Below are positions 1 through 12,895 of a stretch of 64,000 nucleotides of DNA, in pieces; positions within the stretch are counted from its first letter, which is position 1, and each line of letters opens with the position of its first letter. Location: the NCBI RefSeq assembly GCF_001625215.2, contig NC_030385.2, positions 46,091,598-46,155,597 of the forward strand. The letters run 5' to 3'. Made by a program: the position numbers and the translations under genes. Source of the DNA: Daucus carota subsp. sativus (taxonomy: Eukaryota; Streptophyta; Magnoliopsida; Apiales; Apiaceae). The notes beneath the pieces are model-generated. The model saw only the letters and a program-made list of their open reading frames with translations. It had not been told where the DNA came from and ran no database searches.

Positions 1-2
1 TG

Positions 3-1693
3 TCAGTGGATTCAAGCTCGTCTAAAGGCAAACCTTCTAAGGAAAAAATTGTAAGCATTGTCTCTTTAACAGTTGGCTTGACCACTTTAATTGTCACAGT
101 TGGCTTATGTTGGGCTATAAAACGCCGAAGACCCTCTTTTGTTTCCCTTGAAGACCAAGTGAAGCCTAATGCTCTTGATAATTATTACTTCCCAAAAGTT
201 GGATTCAAATATCAGGATCTTGTTGATGCCACTGCCAATTTTTCAGAAAGTGCAGTAATAGGCAAGGGAGCTTCTGGTACCGTCTACAAGGCTGTCATGT
301 CTGATGGTGAGGTGATTGCTGTCAAAAAGTTGAAAAGCCCTGGTGAAGGAGCTAGCGTTGACAGCAGCTTTCTTGCTGAGATATCAACTCTTGGAAAAAT
401 TAGGCACCGAAATATTGTGAAGCTCCATGGATTCTGCTATCATCAGGACTCCAATCTTTTGTTGTACCAATACATGTCAAATGGGAGTCTAGGAGAAGCA
501 CTTCGTGGGAGCGATAACACCTGTTCACTGGACTGGAATGCTAGATACAAAATCGCGCTTGGTGCAGCAGAGGGATTATGCTACCTCCATCATGATTGTA
601 AACCCCTGATCATTCACCGGGATATCAAATCAAACAACATTTTACTGGATGAGGCGTTTGAGGCTCACGTTGGGGATTTTGGCTTGGCAAAGTTAATTGA
701 TGTCTCTAATTCCAAATCTATGACAGCTGTTGCTGGTTCATATGGCTATATTGCCCCAGGTATAGAAACAAATTTTCCTAGACGACCATTTGATCTTCAA
801 ATTTCTTTTTTCAAGCCAATCTGGTTGAGAAGGATATTATTATCTGACAAATGTTTCCTGTTTTCATTTCAGAGTACGCATACACAATGAAAGTGACAGA
901 GAAATGTGATATCTACAGTTTCGGGGTAGTTCTATTGGAACTTGTTACTGGGAAGCCTCCAGTACAACCCTTGGAACAAGGAGGAAACCTTGTAACTTGG
1001 GTCAAAAGAGCAACCCATGGCAGGGTTTCTGATATTTTTGATGTGCGGCTCGATCTGAGTTCTAGTAGGACAATTAAGGAGATGACTTTAATTTTAAAAA
1101 TCGCTTTGTTTTGCACCAGTACATCACCAGTTAATAGGCCTACCATGAGAGAAGTTATTGCAATGATGTTAAATGTTAGGGAAGCTGCGAGTAACACACC
1201 ATCATCTCCAACCTCAGAAACTCCTTTGGACGAGGATGAATCTGACAGAGGTACGAAACTGATCTACTTATATTCCCTGTAAAGTAACCTACTCTATAAG
1301 CTTCCCTGAAACACAGAGTAGTGTTCATTTTTAATTTGACACTTGGGCTCAGATATATAATCATAGTGGTATATGAACAGGCACATAATTTTGTATGTGC
1401 TTTTTCCTGCAAAAAATTAAGCGATGACCACTAATACTGCAACTCAAGATATGTGAACCATGCTATTATAAGTGTTTATATATAACAAACATGTTGTTCA
1501 TGCTGATTTGCTCTTTAGTTTTAACTGTCTCAATCATGGTTTTGTGAACAGTTCTTCCCACATTCGGAAAGCGAACAGGACTGCAACTCACATAAATAGT
1601 TAAATAAGAATTCCTTTCTTATGAACACCAATGAAGGTGATTATTGGCGCATCTTCTTATATAGTTCATATTGCAGGTTCGATGGAGCTATAG
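3..1693 (+). CDS. LRR receptor-like kinase, C-terminal half (partial at 5' end)
   Basis: The reading frame is open at the window start, so the LRR ectodomain lies outside. The visible part has a membrane segment at about residues 15-38 and then a Ser/Thr kinase domain: glycine loop [11 protein letters not shown], lysine in VKKLK, catalytic HRDIKSNN (an RD kinase), DFGLAKL, and YGYIAPE split by an intron. Exon 1 ends at 759 and exon 2 starts at 873, which restores APEYAYT. A second donor at 1250 and acceptor at 1677 give the ending ESDRGSMEL with a stop at 1691-1693. If that intron is kept, the stop is at 1280-1282. The kinase most resembles the Arabidopsis At1g17230 type of subfamily XI receptor kinases, judged from memory. 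The ligand is unknown. The protein should sit in the plasma membrane with the kinase in the cytosol. Confidence 0.88.
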
Positions 1694-2320
1694 GATACAA
1701 CCCTTCTGATCAAGAACGGTGCTCAAAGAAGGGATAATTAATCTGACAAGGGATATCGATCTGGAACACCTGTTATGTAATTATTTCTTTTGGATAATGC
1801 AGGGAAAATAAGAAAGCTTTATAGCTTCTAGGCATCTCTGTTATGTTGCTCGAGTTGACTGACCAAAAATGTAAAGGTTAGCGAAATGATTTGCATCATT
1901 CTTACTGTACAAAAAGGAAGTAAATCTTCATCATAATATCAATATATGGATCTCTCTCAATAATATATCAGTAGTTTTAGATCTTCTGTCTGGTAGCATT
2001 TGATAATGAACGTGCACAGGAGAAGGTTTATATTACAGAACAAAAATGTACTGGCTATTTGAACTTCAAAGAAGCATTTATAAGATTAAAGTTGCATAAT
2101 TCCAATATGATCAATGTGTATCAAGATAACTGTTTAAAACCGAAAGGGAAAATCTCAAACAGATGATAGGATCATCCCTGTCAATTAAAAAGGAATGAAA
2201 AAGAAAACCCCCCAAAGATAAAGAAGCTGTATCTACAAAAGCATAAATTATAGGCCCCTCCTGCTTCCATTGAGTTTAATGAGAAAAAAGAACAAAAGAA
2301 TAGATGAAGCTCCCCTGGGG

Positions 2321-5300
2321 TTATATAGCAGCCCTCACAGCTGTGCCAGTATTCCACCCTCGCTCCTTTTCTCTATGGCCTTGCTGCTTCTGCGGAGTGT
2401 CCTTGGCTACCCTTCTACCATTTCCATTCAATACTCTCTGCGCCATCATCTTCCCTCGACTACCAATGGAAACTCTGACCTTCTCCATCCCTACATTTAC
2501 GCCACCACCCCTTCTGGCATGCTGTTGTTTTGGTGACTTCAACAGCATTTTCTTCTGAAAACTTCGTCTCAAAATATTGGTTAGCTTCTTACTTCCACTT
2601 TCAACTTCAGGTATGAACTTAGGTTCAACAAGATCCTTGTTTTCTTCGTCGATAGCAGGGATTGGTGTCAATGCTGGAAGTGGTGGTGGCGCCTTTACTG
2701 ATCCCGGTAAAGGAATAAGAGAGTTCCTCCTTGGAGCTGAGGAAGTTGGAATCCTCTGCATTGTGCAGATAGATGCTCTCCCTGTCCGCTTTGGTAAATG
2801 GAATTGCTCTGCTGACTCAGGATTATTTTCTTTCTCTGCCATTTCACTGTACTTGCAAGAACCATCAAGATAGGTGGTAGCTGCTGGATATTTGTAATTA
2901 TTGTACTCAGCAAGAGGGCGGCTGAGATGTGCCTGGTCTTTGCCTTCACTTGAGTACTTTTGGATTCCCAATGGCCTAGTGCCAACTGATGGCCTAATAA
3001 CATGATTTGTCTCTTCCACCTGTTGTCTGATCTGTTGCTGTTCTGCTATTTTTGTATCCACATGCTGCCTGGCTAGCTTTCTCTCTACTAAAAGTTGTGA
3101 TTCAAGTTCCTTAATCTGCAAAATGAAATGAACAAGTGACAGGGAAATAGTCCCTTGAGTTCAAGCACGAAAACACACGATTTATAATAAGAACATATGA
3201 AACTCCATCTAAATTACCTTGTCTTGTAAGTTTTTGTTTTTCAGGTCTTTCTCTTTCATCTTCATGTCTAAACCATGGATAGTGTCCTCCATCTTTTTTG
3301 CTTGTACCTCTTTGACCTTCATTTCTTGTTTTGTCTTTTCTACCTATGGAGAAGACATAACAGCTCATTACAAAAGAGAGCAAGTAATTAATTTTAAAAA
3401 AAGAACATTCAAGATGATCAACTTTCTGTTGAATATAGAGAATTGAATCTCATTCTATTTAAGTACCAATTGTTTGTATCTAAGAAGCTCTGGGCTATCA
3501 ATTTGCTTCCTTGCAGGCCCCAACTCTATCCCTCTTACTCTACTTGCAAAGTTAAGAGAGCAAAGAGTTTCACTCAAGTCATTTTCATTGGGACTAATTT
3601 GTACCAGCATCAGTGTTTTCGAATCTCCACCTATAAATATGACAGTATTTTTTTGTTAAAGTAAAAATAACAGCATTTTAACAAGATTATAGACAAAAAG
3701 TTCTGTGTTCCAGAATTCAACACCAAAAGATGGACAAAGTACCTAGAGAGTCTTGAAGTAAGTGAGTGAGCTTTGAATTTCTGCACACAAGAAAAGGTTT
3801 TAGAAACGAAAAAAATTTGTCTCCGAGTAAATACTTATATTTGTTGGTTTCTACCTGAAAGGGATATGAGGACTCTTGGTTGCAAGGGAAGATATAACAT
3901 CCCCAAGTGCAGAAAGAGACCTATTAATGTTTTGTGTTTCCTTTAGTCGTTCTCCTTGAACTTCTGTTTTGGCTACTCGTTCACTCCCTGCTAGGTCTAC
4001 CAGCCATAATTTACTTCTAGTACGTTCCCCATTTAACATATTCTCCCCCTTCACCATAACACAATGTATGCTGCATTAACAAAGTAAGATACAATGAACT
4101 TCGGCATTGATTTAAATCATAATGATACTCATCAGTAAAAACTCACCAATGGGATCGACTACTGTGCTCATTAGCATTTGTTGATCCAACTGCCCTTGCA
4201 TTACTCCCAGTCTGCAAAACTTCCCACACTTCACTCATGTTCTTTACGCTTGCTTCAACAAGTCCAGGGACATGATGTATTCCTTCACCCACTTGCCTTA
4301 TTTCAAGCCTGCAAGTAGACCTTGTCCAATTAAACACATATAAAAGGCCACCTTGAAAAAGAATGCAAGTGTTGCAGCGTTGTATTTCTGGTCTACTACA
4401 TCTAGCGTGAGATATTTACTCAAAATTTATTATCAGGTATGAAGGCAAGCGGATATATATAAAAAAAAACATTTCACCGCTAGTATGATGAAAAAAATTC
4501 TCTAGTACGCGAAACAGGTCCATTATTTACTTCATAGAGAAAAATAAATCAGGAAGTATTATATGTCGAATTAATTACTACAGAATTACAGTAATGCTTA
4601 TCTTTATTACTTATTAGAGTTCGAGAATCAAAACAGAAAGTACGTCAAAAATACTTTTTTGGAAAACTAATGATGTGCTGAATATACATTCTACCGCATA
4701 TACACATAGGTAAGAAACAAGGACTAAATATACACCATTCTCCTATATTCTGGAGCATCAAGACTACTAGTAGCCTCGCTATAAAGTCCTCATCCCTTGC
4801 TAATTTTGACCTAGTTGCATCCGCAAAGAGCTCTCAATTGAAAATTGATGTTGCAGTTGTAGGTTTAGTCATTTGGGACGTTACTTTAATAAGAATTGTA
4901 ACAAGCATATTTTCCTAAACGAATACATACATGAACCTTAATAAATAAATATATTAACTGGTTATGGAGCAAACCTTTTTGCAGCTGCTCCTGAATGTGA
5001 TCCTGGGACAAGCAAATCTCGAATCTGCTCATTATAAACTTCTAAGGCACTGACACAAATTTCATATCGTATTTGATTTTTCCGGTCCTCAATGATGCGA
5101 AACAACTCCTCAAGAGTTCGAAAATTAACACCACGAGCTTCATCTGTGCCTTCCATCGTAAAAGTCTTTCCACTTCCTGTCTGCCCGTAAGCAAATATAC
5201 ATACATTGTAACCATCTAGAACTGAAGTTGCAAAGGGAGCAGTATCCTCAAAAACATCAACTGTTTAGACAAGCAAAAGCTAATAAGATATATGATACAT

Positions 5301-8263
5301 GTAAAAGATATTGAGGATACATGTAGAAGCCATTTCATGGGTTGCCAGTTGTTACCTTGGTCTGCCTGCGGACCAAACACAGCATCAAACTTAAATGATT
5401 TCTTCAATGCTCCATTAGATTTTACGCTTAGTTCAGAGTCTGTTCCAAAATCAATTGCCATTGAAGCCCCATCAGCAATTTCTTCACTATTCAGAGGTCT
5501 GCATCGGCAAAACACCCTAATGTTTCCTACAAGAGCATGATAGGCAACAGTGATGAGCAATAATGAGTCCAGTTATCCACCAGGTTCATAATGTATAGAA
5601 GAGAAAACTAAAAGTAACCTTTCAACTCTAAAATTTTGTTATAGAGTTCCTTCCTTTCCTTGGCTCCGTTGACATATTTAACCTTGAGATCCTCATTCAA
5701 TTTAGCTTGATGTGTAACTATTGGGAAAAATAAAAATCATCTTATAAGAGACAAGATAGAGAAATAAAATACAACCTGGGAAGTTCAAAATGGTAGGTAT
5801 TTACATTTTGACATTATTATAGAGCTCATTTCATTCATATCTGCCACACATTTCTTATACGACAATGCCTCTTCTGCTAAATTAATTTGTTCCAATTTCA
5901 ATATCTGTTGGAAAAAATTGAAAATAAGGATTAGTGCATGTTCTTCATTGTTATATTCTATCAGATGCATACTAGCCATGCATATAAATTTCACCTTCAA
6001 TTTCCTTGTCAAGTCTCCCAGGGATGAGAACCATCTGCTCTTCTCTTTAACCTGTCCCTCTACAGCGAAAGCTGTGAAATACGAGAAATCAACATGTGTG
6101 GATTAGGTATCGATTAACTAATTCGATTAACTAATTCAATGGTTGCAAAACAAAATGCAACTGCCATACCCAGTGATCCGACGTGCATGGATTTGCGCAT
6201 AAGCTCGTTTTGGAGCTCCTGCAAAGAATTTAAAGCCTTTTGGCATTCTTTGCTCTTTTGTTCATTCTCCCTTTTAAGCACCTCCAACATCCTCTTTGTC
6301 TCAGCCAGTTCATTTTTCTGACATTCATCAATCTCGGTTTCCTGACACTTGTATTCTGATATAGAGTTCAACAGGGTTCCTTCCACCTTATAATCCTCAA
6401 AGCACTAAAGACAGGAACAATTCAAATTTAGATTTCTTAACCATACATTAAAGTGAGAAAAGTTAAAATGGCACCGATTTTACTTGGCAGAAAATATAAA
6501 AAAATAAAATAAAACTACTTTTGGAGGCGCGCTATGCGCTATCTGAGGTACATTAAAGTTAGAAAAGTTAAAATGGCACTAATTTTACTTAGCAGAAAAA
6601 ATAGAAGAATAAATAACACTACTTTTGGAGGCGCGCTATGCGCTATCTGAGGGATCCCCATTTGCTTGAACACATCTTCGCTATCTGTAACGGGATTGAT
6701 GTCCTGGCACTCAAATGCTGATATAGAGTTCAAAAGGCTTCCTTCCACCTTATAATCCTCACAGCACTAAACACAAGAACATTTCCAAATTAAGAATTTT
6801 TAAACATAACTCTCAAGTCAAAAGAGTTAAACGAGAATGATCAAATAGTACTACTTTTGCAGGCACGCAATGCGCTGTCTGAGAGATTCCCATTCGCGTG
6901 AGCAATTCAAGCTCTCTGTTATCTGTAACAGAAAGTAAAAGGATTTGTTTAGTATAGCAGAAAAGTTTGCAATATTAATTTCTTTAATTATTGAAGTGAG
7001 AGGTAATCACTTCAGAAGAAAGATGAAAGATAGTCAGCTTACATGCTGAAGAGTTTTTCCTGATAGAAATGCCACATACAATAGGGCTTCCAACTACACC
7101 TTCAAATCTAATTGTCAAGCCCTCATCACCCTTGACAAATATTTGTAGATCGGGTATAACCAAAGGGCTATTCGCGCCAACACGAGCAAAAATATCTAAG
7201 CAGGAAATAACCTACAAAAGGAATATAAGATGCTTTAAATATCAGATTCCTCAGGCAAAGGAGCAGTAAATCATGTTACTAGTTTCCCAATATGTCTGAC
7301 TCCTCTTACCTTCTCTTCTTGAATAAATACATCAAACACTCTCATCCCAGAAGGACCTTCGGTGAAAACAATTTCAGCAAAATGTAGATCGACAATGTAA
7401 ACTCCAGACTCCGGTGTCCTGAAGTAATAAAAAAAGTTACCAAATCTTGCAGTCCGATAAAGGGAGAACTCCTGCTTATCCCCAATCATCGCATCAGCAT
7501 TTGTGGTATCACCTCCGTCAAAACAAGTGTCCTCTATAAATTTCGTCTCGCCACAAATGACACTGGTATCAGCAGATCCTGAGTTAATGCTTATAATTGG
7601 AATGGCATCTTCTAAGAGACTGTCTTCAATTGCTGGTTGTGGAAAAAGCTCAAACGAAGATTCTGTATATTCATCTTCTGCTGAAATCTTTTTAGCAGTT
7701 AATACCTCCGGATTTCCCCCCATTTCAGACCCATTAATGCCATTTTCCAATGAAACCTCAGTAGATGCTCCCATCAAAAGTTCAAGTGAATCCTTATTAC
7801 CTCCTCCCCGAAAATCAGGTGATTCTTCACAGACAACTAAATCAGGTGATGCCATAGACAACCTTACCATGGATGGACCTATAATTTAAACAAGAAGATC
7901 ATAATCAAACCAAATCTTGATGACCCATTTCAAAAAATTATAAACCCTCAAAAAATCACAATTACTAAGATCTAAACAATTAAACCAAATCTTGATGACC
8001 CATTTCAAAAATAATAATCAATCATAATTGAATCAATCCAATCTTCTTAATTGAGCCAAATCTTGATGACCCATTTACAAAAAATCAACTTTCTAGATAA
8101 ATCACCATCACTAAAACCACTTGACATCAAATCACCAACATCTTAATCATAATCACACAAATTAACAAACCCTTTATAATAATTAAAACAAAAATCACAC
8201 AATCAAAAGTGTCTAAACCTTACCAGGAGTGAAATCAGAGTAACATTCATCCACATCCCCCAT
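2321..8263 (-). CDS. Kinesin-14 with N-terminal malectin-like domain
   Basis: Seventeen exons give 1152 aa: 8263-8224, 7878-7310, 7211-7043, 6922-6855, 6766-6623, 6404-6170, 6071-5995, 5904-5805, 5717-5619, 5526-5356, 5260-4975, 4308-4147, 4070-3855, 3780-3743, 3630-3467, 3343-3218, 3115-2321. Order of parts: acidic N-terminus; malectin-like (di-glucose binding) domain with [18 protein letters not shown]; coiled coil; motor domain beginning [12 protein letters not shown], with P-loop GQTGSGKT, switch I NEHSSRSH and switch [10 protein letters not shown]; then a C-terminal coil and a basic Pro/Ser-rich tail. An internal motor behind a coiled neck is the plant kinesin-14 plan, and such motors usually move to microtubule minus ends. 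Arabidopsis At2g22610 and At1g72250 share the malectin-kinesin fusion. Exon 5 (6766-6623, exactly 48 codons) looks like a recent duplicate of its neighbours. The start at 8263 is the first ATG joined to the malectin exon in frame. Confidence 0.9.
6447..6930 (-). repeat. Local tandem duplication of kinesin exon/intron units
   Basis: Direct comparison shows repeated blocks. About 100 bp at 6447-6546 (intron) is repeated at 6547-6655, including the motif ggcgcgctatgcgctatctg. A diverged third copy at about 6850-6930 is exon 4 itself. The stretch at 6719-6769 (start of exon 5) repeats 6357-6407 (start of exon 6), both coding for EDYKVEG then LLNSIS. Exon 5 is therefore a chimera: its first half copies the start of exon 6 and its second half copies exon 4, including the former acceptor gttacag, now read as coding sequence. 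The 6447-6546 copy carries the exon-4 donor end but sits in an intron. Confidence 0.8.
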
Positions 8264-8814
8264 TCTTGAACCCTCCAATTGAATCAATGAGTCTGCGAGA
8301 TTTGGAAAAAAAACACAAAAGTTTAAAAAGAACCCAATTGAGACACAACTAAAAGAACCCCTTTTGACAAACAAGATTTACAATTGAGACAAAGATTATT
8401 ACAGTTTTGTTGGCAAGAAACATCGGTGATGAGAAGTGGGTCCAGCCAATGATCATCATCATCTCCCATTAGAAAAAGCTAAGTTAAAACAAAACCCTAA
8501 AAGGAAAAGATATGAGTTATATATAAAGATTACAGAGATGATTGCTTGTTCAAAAATTGTGAATGTGTTGTGCAAAAGGGTGAATTGAAGATTCCGATAA
8601 TTTCGGTTTTTTTTCAGTTTTGGGTAGGGAGGACCGTTAGTGTTTTGAAATTCGAAATCTATTGGCCGGGGAATATAGTATTAGCTGTCCTAAGAATCTA
8701 ATGTCCCAGCTAATTAATGAGTATTTTATTTTTGAAGGAAAATAAGAATATGAGATTGTGATTTGGAAATTGAAGATCTTGTAGTTTTTTCATGTATGAA
8801 AATTGATGTTTTAA

Positions 8815-9211
8815 GAGCATCTCCAACGATGTTGGTTATAATTGTCGGCTAAATTGGACCCGTAAGATATTATGTAAAATTTGCTCAATCTATAAGACAT
8901 TTTGTTTCAGTGGTTCTGACTATATTGGTTGGTTATAATTTAAAAATAATATGTTATTAATATTTTAAATTGTTAAAATAGAATATATATCAGTTCAATA
9001 TGATAATAAATGATGTACAATCTTCCTACAGATATTCTTACAGACCTGTAGAGGTTCAACAAATTTAGCCATCCACAGGAGGCTGGCTAAATTTATAGAC
9101 AATAGCTGAGCATGGTTGGAGTTGAGTTTTTGAAGCTGTTGGCTAATTTTTTTTATTTTAAGTATGTCAATTCATCTTTTAGCCAAGGGCTTTAAATGGT
9201 TGGAGATGCTC
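8815..9211. mobile_element. Tourist-like (PIF/Harbinger) MITE, 397 bp
   Basis: Inverted ends begin GAGCATCTCCAAC on the left and finish with its complement ggttggagatgctc on the right. Both sides are flanked by TAA (8812-8814 and 9212-9214), the 3-bp target duplication typical of PIF/Harbinger elements. There is no coding capacity. Related ends occur at 28358 and 44520. Confidence 0.75.
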
Positions 9212-9276
9212 TAACGAGTTTACGAATTGTGGCGTAAAACGATGACCAGGTCTCGTCTTTGTAAGGATAAAATATA

Positions 9277-9511
9277 CTCCCTCCGTCCTTTTTTTAGTTG
9301 TAACATTTCTATTTTTGTTAGTCAAATTGACTAATGTTTGATAGAGATTATAAATCACACTTTTATTGTTTTAAAAAATTGAAAATTATATCTTAAAATA
9401 GATTAAAAGTCATTTCTGCTGACATATTTTTTTTGTTTTATCAATTAATAAAATATTAATGGATTTCAGTCAGGTTTTGGTCAATTTGACCGTCACAAAA
9501 CCAAATGAGAG
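9277..9511. mobile_element. Stowaway-like MITE
   Basis: The element starts CTCCCTCCGTCC after TA and ends ...tgagag before TA. Its inner arms share gtcaaattgac in inverted order. The TA target duplication and CTCCCTCCG terminus are Tc1/mariner Stowaway hallmarks. The arms are diverged, so this copy is probably old. Confidence 0.6.
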
Positions 9512-9513
9512 TA

Positions 9514-9739
9514 CATCCCTCCGTTTCTTTATGTTAGTCGCTTTGAGTTTTTGCACGTATTTTGAGATGTAAAAAAATTATATTTCTATATATTATTTTT
9601 CAAAATTTCTTTTTTTAATAAAAATATAGATATTAAATTTTTATTCAGAAAAAAATTAAAAAATAACACGTGGAAGTATGTTTCTTATACACCTCAAATG
9701 CACAAAGTCAAAGCCACTGACCTAAAGAAACAGAGGGAC
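9514..9739. mobile_element. Stowaway-like MITE, second copy adjoining the first
   Basis: The left arm catccctccgtttctttatg and the right arm, ending ctaaagaaacagagggac, are inverted repeats. TA lies at 9512-9513 and 9740-9741. It shares the TA at 9512-9513 with the neighbouring Stowaway-like element. There is no coding sequence. Confidence 0.65.
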
Positions 9740-11122
9740 TAATATGATAGTAACAGGTTGGTGGTTATAGTTGTCGATCCACTATTACAATAAATGTCTA
9801 TACACTAACAATTATTTTTGTTTAGGTGAAAGGTTTTTGTTGGGGAAGATTTTCGTGCATATAGAAAGTCATCATTATTAATGAGATTATTTAATAAATT
9901 ATTTTAAATATTTTTGTAATAAAGTTTAATATTTAAACTTTTAAATAAAAATAAAATATTAACAATAAATTATAAAATTATATTTTATACCCGACTTGAA
10001 ATGTGTTTTGAAGAATGGTAAAAACTGATAAAATAGGATGAAGAAAATAAATGTTAAAATATTTTCATTACATGTATATTTATTGATAAAAATTTATATA
10101 AGATCACATTTATGATAGGGCTATCCGATATACATTTTTAATGCAAAATATAAGGAAACAATAATGTAACATTGGAAAGCCCATTTGATGGTGGGCCTTA
10201 ACTCTCAAACCCTAACGAAGGGCTTATGTTTCTTATTTACATTTTCACATTTCTTGACCTATTTGTGTAAAAAAATAAGAAGTATTTTTACAAAGTGGTG
10301 AGGAAGAAGTTAGAAATAGAAAATGCTAGCTTTCTTTTATGAACACTTTAGTAACTTATACTCTAATTATTAATTTACTTCTCACTACTACTTCACTCTT
10401 TTACTTTAAGAAAGAAACCACTTATTTTAAACTAACCCGAATGCTCCTTAATCTCCTGAGATTTGCTAGAAATAATAAATTTAATAAAAGATGGTTTCCT
10501 TACAAAAAAAAGAAGATGATTTTAAAATCTGTATTTCATTTCAAATGATGGATTTCAAGTGATAGAATTTCAGATTTATATTAAAATTTGAATATCTAGA
10601 TTTCAAATGAAATCCAAATCAAAATTCCCAAACAACTTATTTGATCACACCTAGGATTTCAAATGAAATTTCACATTCCCAACAGGTCAGCATATCTAAC
10701 CTTATAAAATATCTTCAGCCCAATAAAATTTTTAACTAAAAAAATACATAGCACATCATATAAATATAATTCATAGACAATATGCATAGATTTCACCACA
10801 CGGGATATAAAAAAGCATTATAGTAAACTTCCTGATGTTGGTTATATTTGTCAAACCTGTGGGGTTTGTAGTGAAATATCATACCATTTATTATCATGTT
10901 AAAATAATATATTTTATTAACAATAACTTGAAATAATAATAGCATATGATTTTTAATATACATTCAAATATTATAGTCAGTCCGAACAATCTCTTAGGAA
11001 TTTAACAAATTTACGTAATCTCTTAAGAGTCCAACTTAGTCGTTTATTTTTTGCCAACATCATTAAAGATACTCCAACACATATTACTCCGAGGATATTA
11101 ACTATATTTTAAAGATACATGA

Positions 11123-11142
11123 TGTTGTTGTTGTTGTTGTTC

Positions 11143-11223
<81 letters not shown>
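11123..11223. repeat. Compound GTT / TTA microsatellite
   Basis: Several GTT units run directly into a long, nearly perfect TTA array of more than 25 units. Such arrays change length easily and make useful polymorphic markers. No gene lies nearby. Confidence 0.95.
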
Positions 11224-11225
<2 letters not shown>

Positions 11226-11394
11226 AGTTGTTATAAAATAAAATATATTATTTAATATGATAATATATACATGGCTATAATTGTCAATCCACTACAGATA
11301 TGCAGTAAATGCCACATCATCAATTACCATATTAAAACAATATTTTCAATTTATAACAATTTGAAATAATTCAACATGTTATATTCAAAAAAAA

Positions 11395-11584
11395 GGTTTG
11401 TCTAGTGTGTGTCCATGGACACATGCTAAACGCGGAATTTTATATGTTTGGAAAATTTTGATTGGTGTGGCTGTTGCATTTGTAGGGGGTCCACCATTAT
11501 TAAGATACAAAAGCCAATCAAAATCTACTAAATTTATAAAATTCCGCGCTCAGCATGTGCTCATGAGCACACATTTGAAAAACC
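11395..11584. mobile_element. Foldback MITE, 190 bp (family shared with 37873)
   Basis: Long inverted arms run from ggtttgtctagtgtgtgtcc inward and return at the right end as catgtgctcatgagcacac...aaaacc. A second copy at 37873-38061 has the same arms and the same middle phrase attttgattggt. The superfamily is not settled because no clear target duplication was found. An open frame across it (11398-11595) is a by-product of the repeat. Confidence 0.65.
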
Positions 11585-12815
11585 GAAAAAAATAGTATAA
11601 TCAGACTCGAGATTCTTAAATTTTTAAACAACTTGTGAGAACCCGTTGAAGCACTCATTTCATTTTCACCTATCCTATTTAAATTTGAAATTAAAATTAA
11701 ACTTGTCTCAGAGAGTATATTACAAATATTGGCAGGATATTGCGTGAGCTCGTGATTTACCTAATGCGCACGCGAATGGTAGCGGCTGCAGGTTCCTACG
11801 TCAAAAAAAATAAAAAAAAATATTACACTTTGCGGTCATAATCAAGCTTACGCTGCTCAAACTCTTTACACTTGCTACTCTGAGTCTTACACTTGGGGGT
11901 CGTCATCGAAGCCTACTGTGTACTAACCTAGAAGGCCCGCAGGAAGAACTTAGAACTGTTGTTGCCAGACTAGACTAGACTGTATTGTGTTTAATTGCAT
12001 GAAATAAAAACAAAAGCCACTTTTATTTGATAGTTAAGTTACAACAAATCACACGGCTTTTAATTTCTACACATTATAAATAAATGCCAATAATACCACG
12101 TCTTTACTCTTAATCACACATGCAGCCTCCAAATCAGATTTTTTCGGCTTTGATTAGCACTAACTAAGTGTGGTAGCTGCGAGTAGTCTCTCACATACTT
12201 GCGTGCTCACTCCGTTGGTGGTTTTTGTAATATACCAAAGGTCCAACATGTCCTATTCGCAGAAGATCAAATTAGGCTCACTACGTCACGAAACAGTTTG
12301 TTTGTTATGAAACGTAAAGATAGAGCTTAGATTTTCCGCGAAACTTCGTTGATGCGGGAGACGTGTGCAGGGTCTTATTTTATGACCCGTGGATAATCTT
12401 CTACTAGTATTCCATCAATAGGATTAGTGTAGTAAAAATTTGCATAATGCTTGCAAGACAGATTATGAGATTTGCATCATATATGCACGCAGAAGTGTTT
12501 TGAAATATAAATAGTCTGACCTTTTAACATGTACTTCTAAGTTTTGGACCGTATTGTTAAAATTATTATTTTTGATTATTTTATAATAAAAATATTTGAT
12601 TGATATTTTAATTATGAAAAGAAATTTTTAAAAATAATGACTTTAATCATACGGTCAAAAAATTTAAAATTATGTGTCAAAAAATCAAACGACCTTTATA
12701 TTGTTTTAATTCTTGACGCATAGTCAAAGTAGGATTATTGTTTGGAAAGGCAGAGATCGAAAAAGTAATTAACAAAATGATAATGATCCCGCCTTGCGAG
12801 TTCATGTGATTAATG

Positions 12816-12895
12816 GATATTCCTTTTACTTGTGTTATCATGATAAAGTTGCGGATATTGGATATTCTTTTTACTTGTGTTATCACGGTAAGGGC
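12816..12895. repeat. Short direct repeat, two copies
   Basis: The phrase ggatattccttttacttgtg followed by ttatca occurs twice about 46 bp apart, with slight differences. It is a local tandem duplication in noncoding sequence with no gene signal around it. Confidence 0.6.

Noticed and set aside
11100-11225. CRISPR-like or satellite array
   Set aside because: It is a simple trinucleotide microsatellite without spacers.
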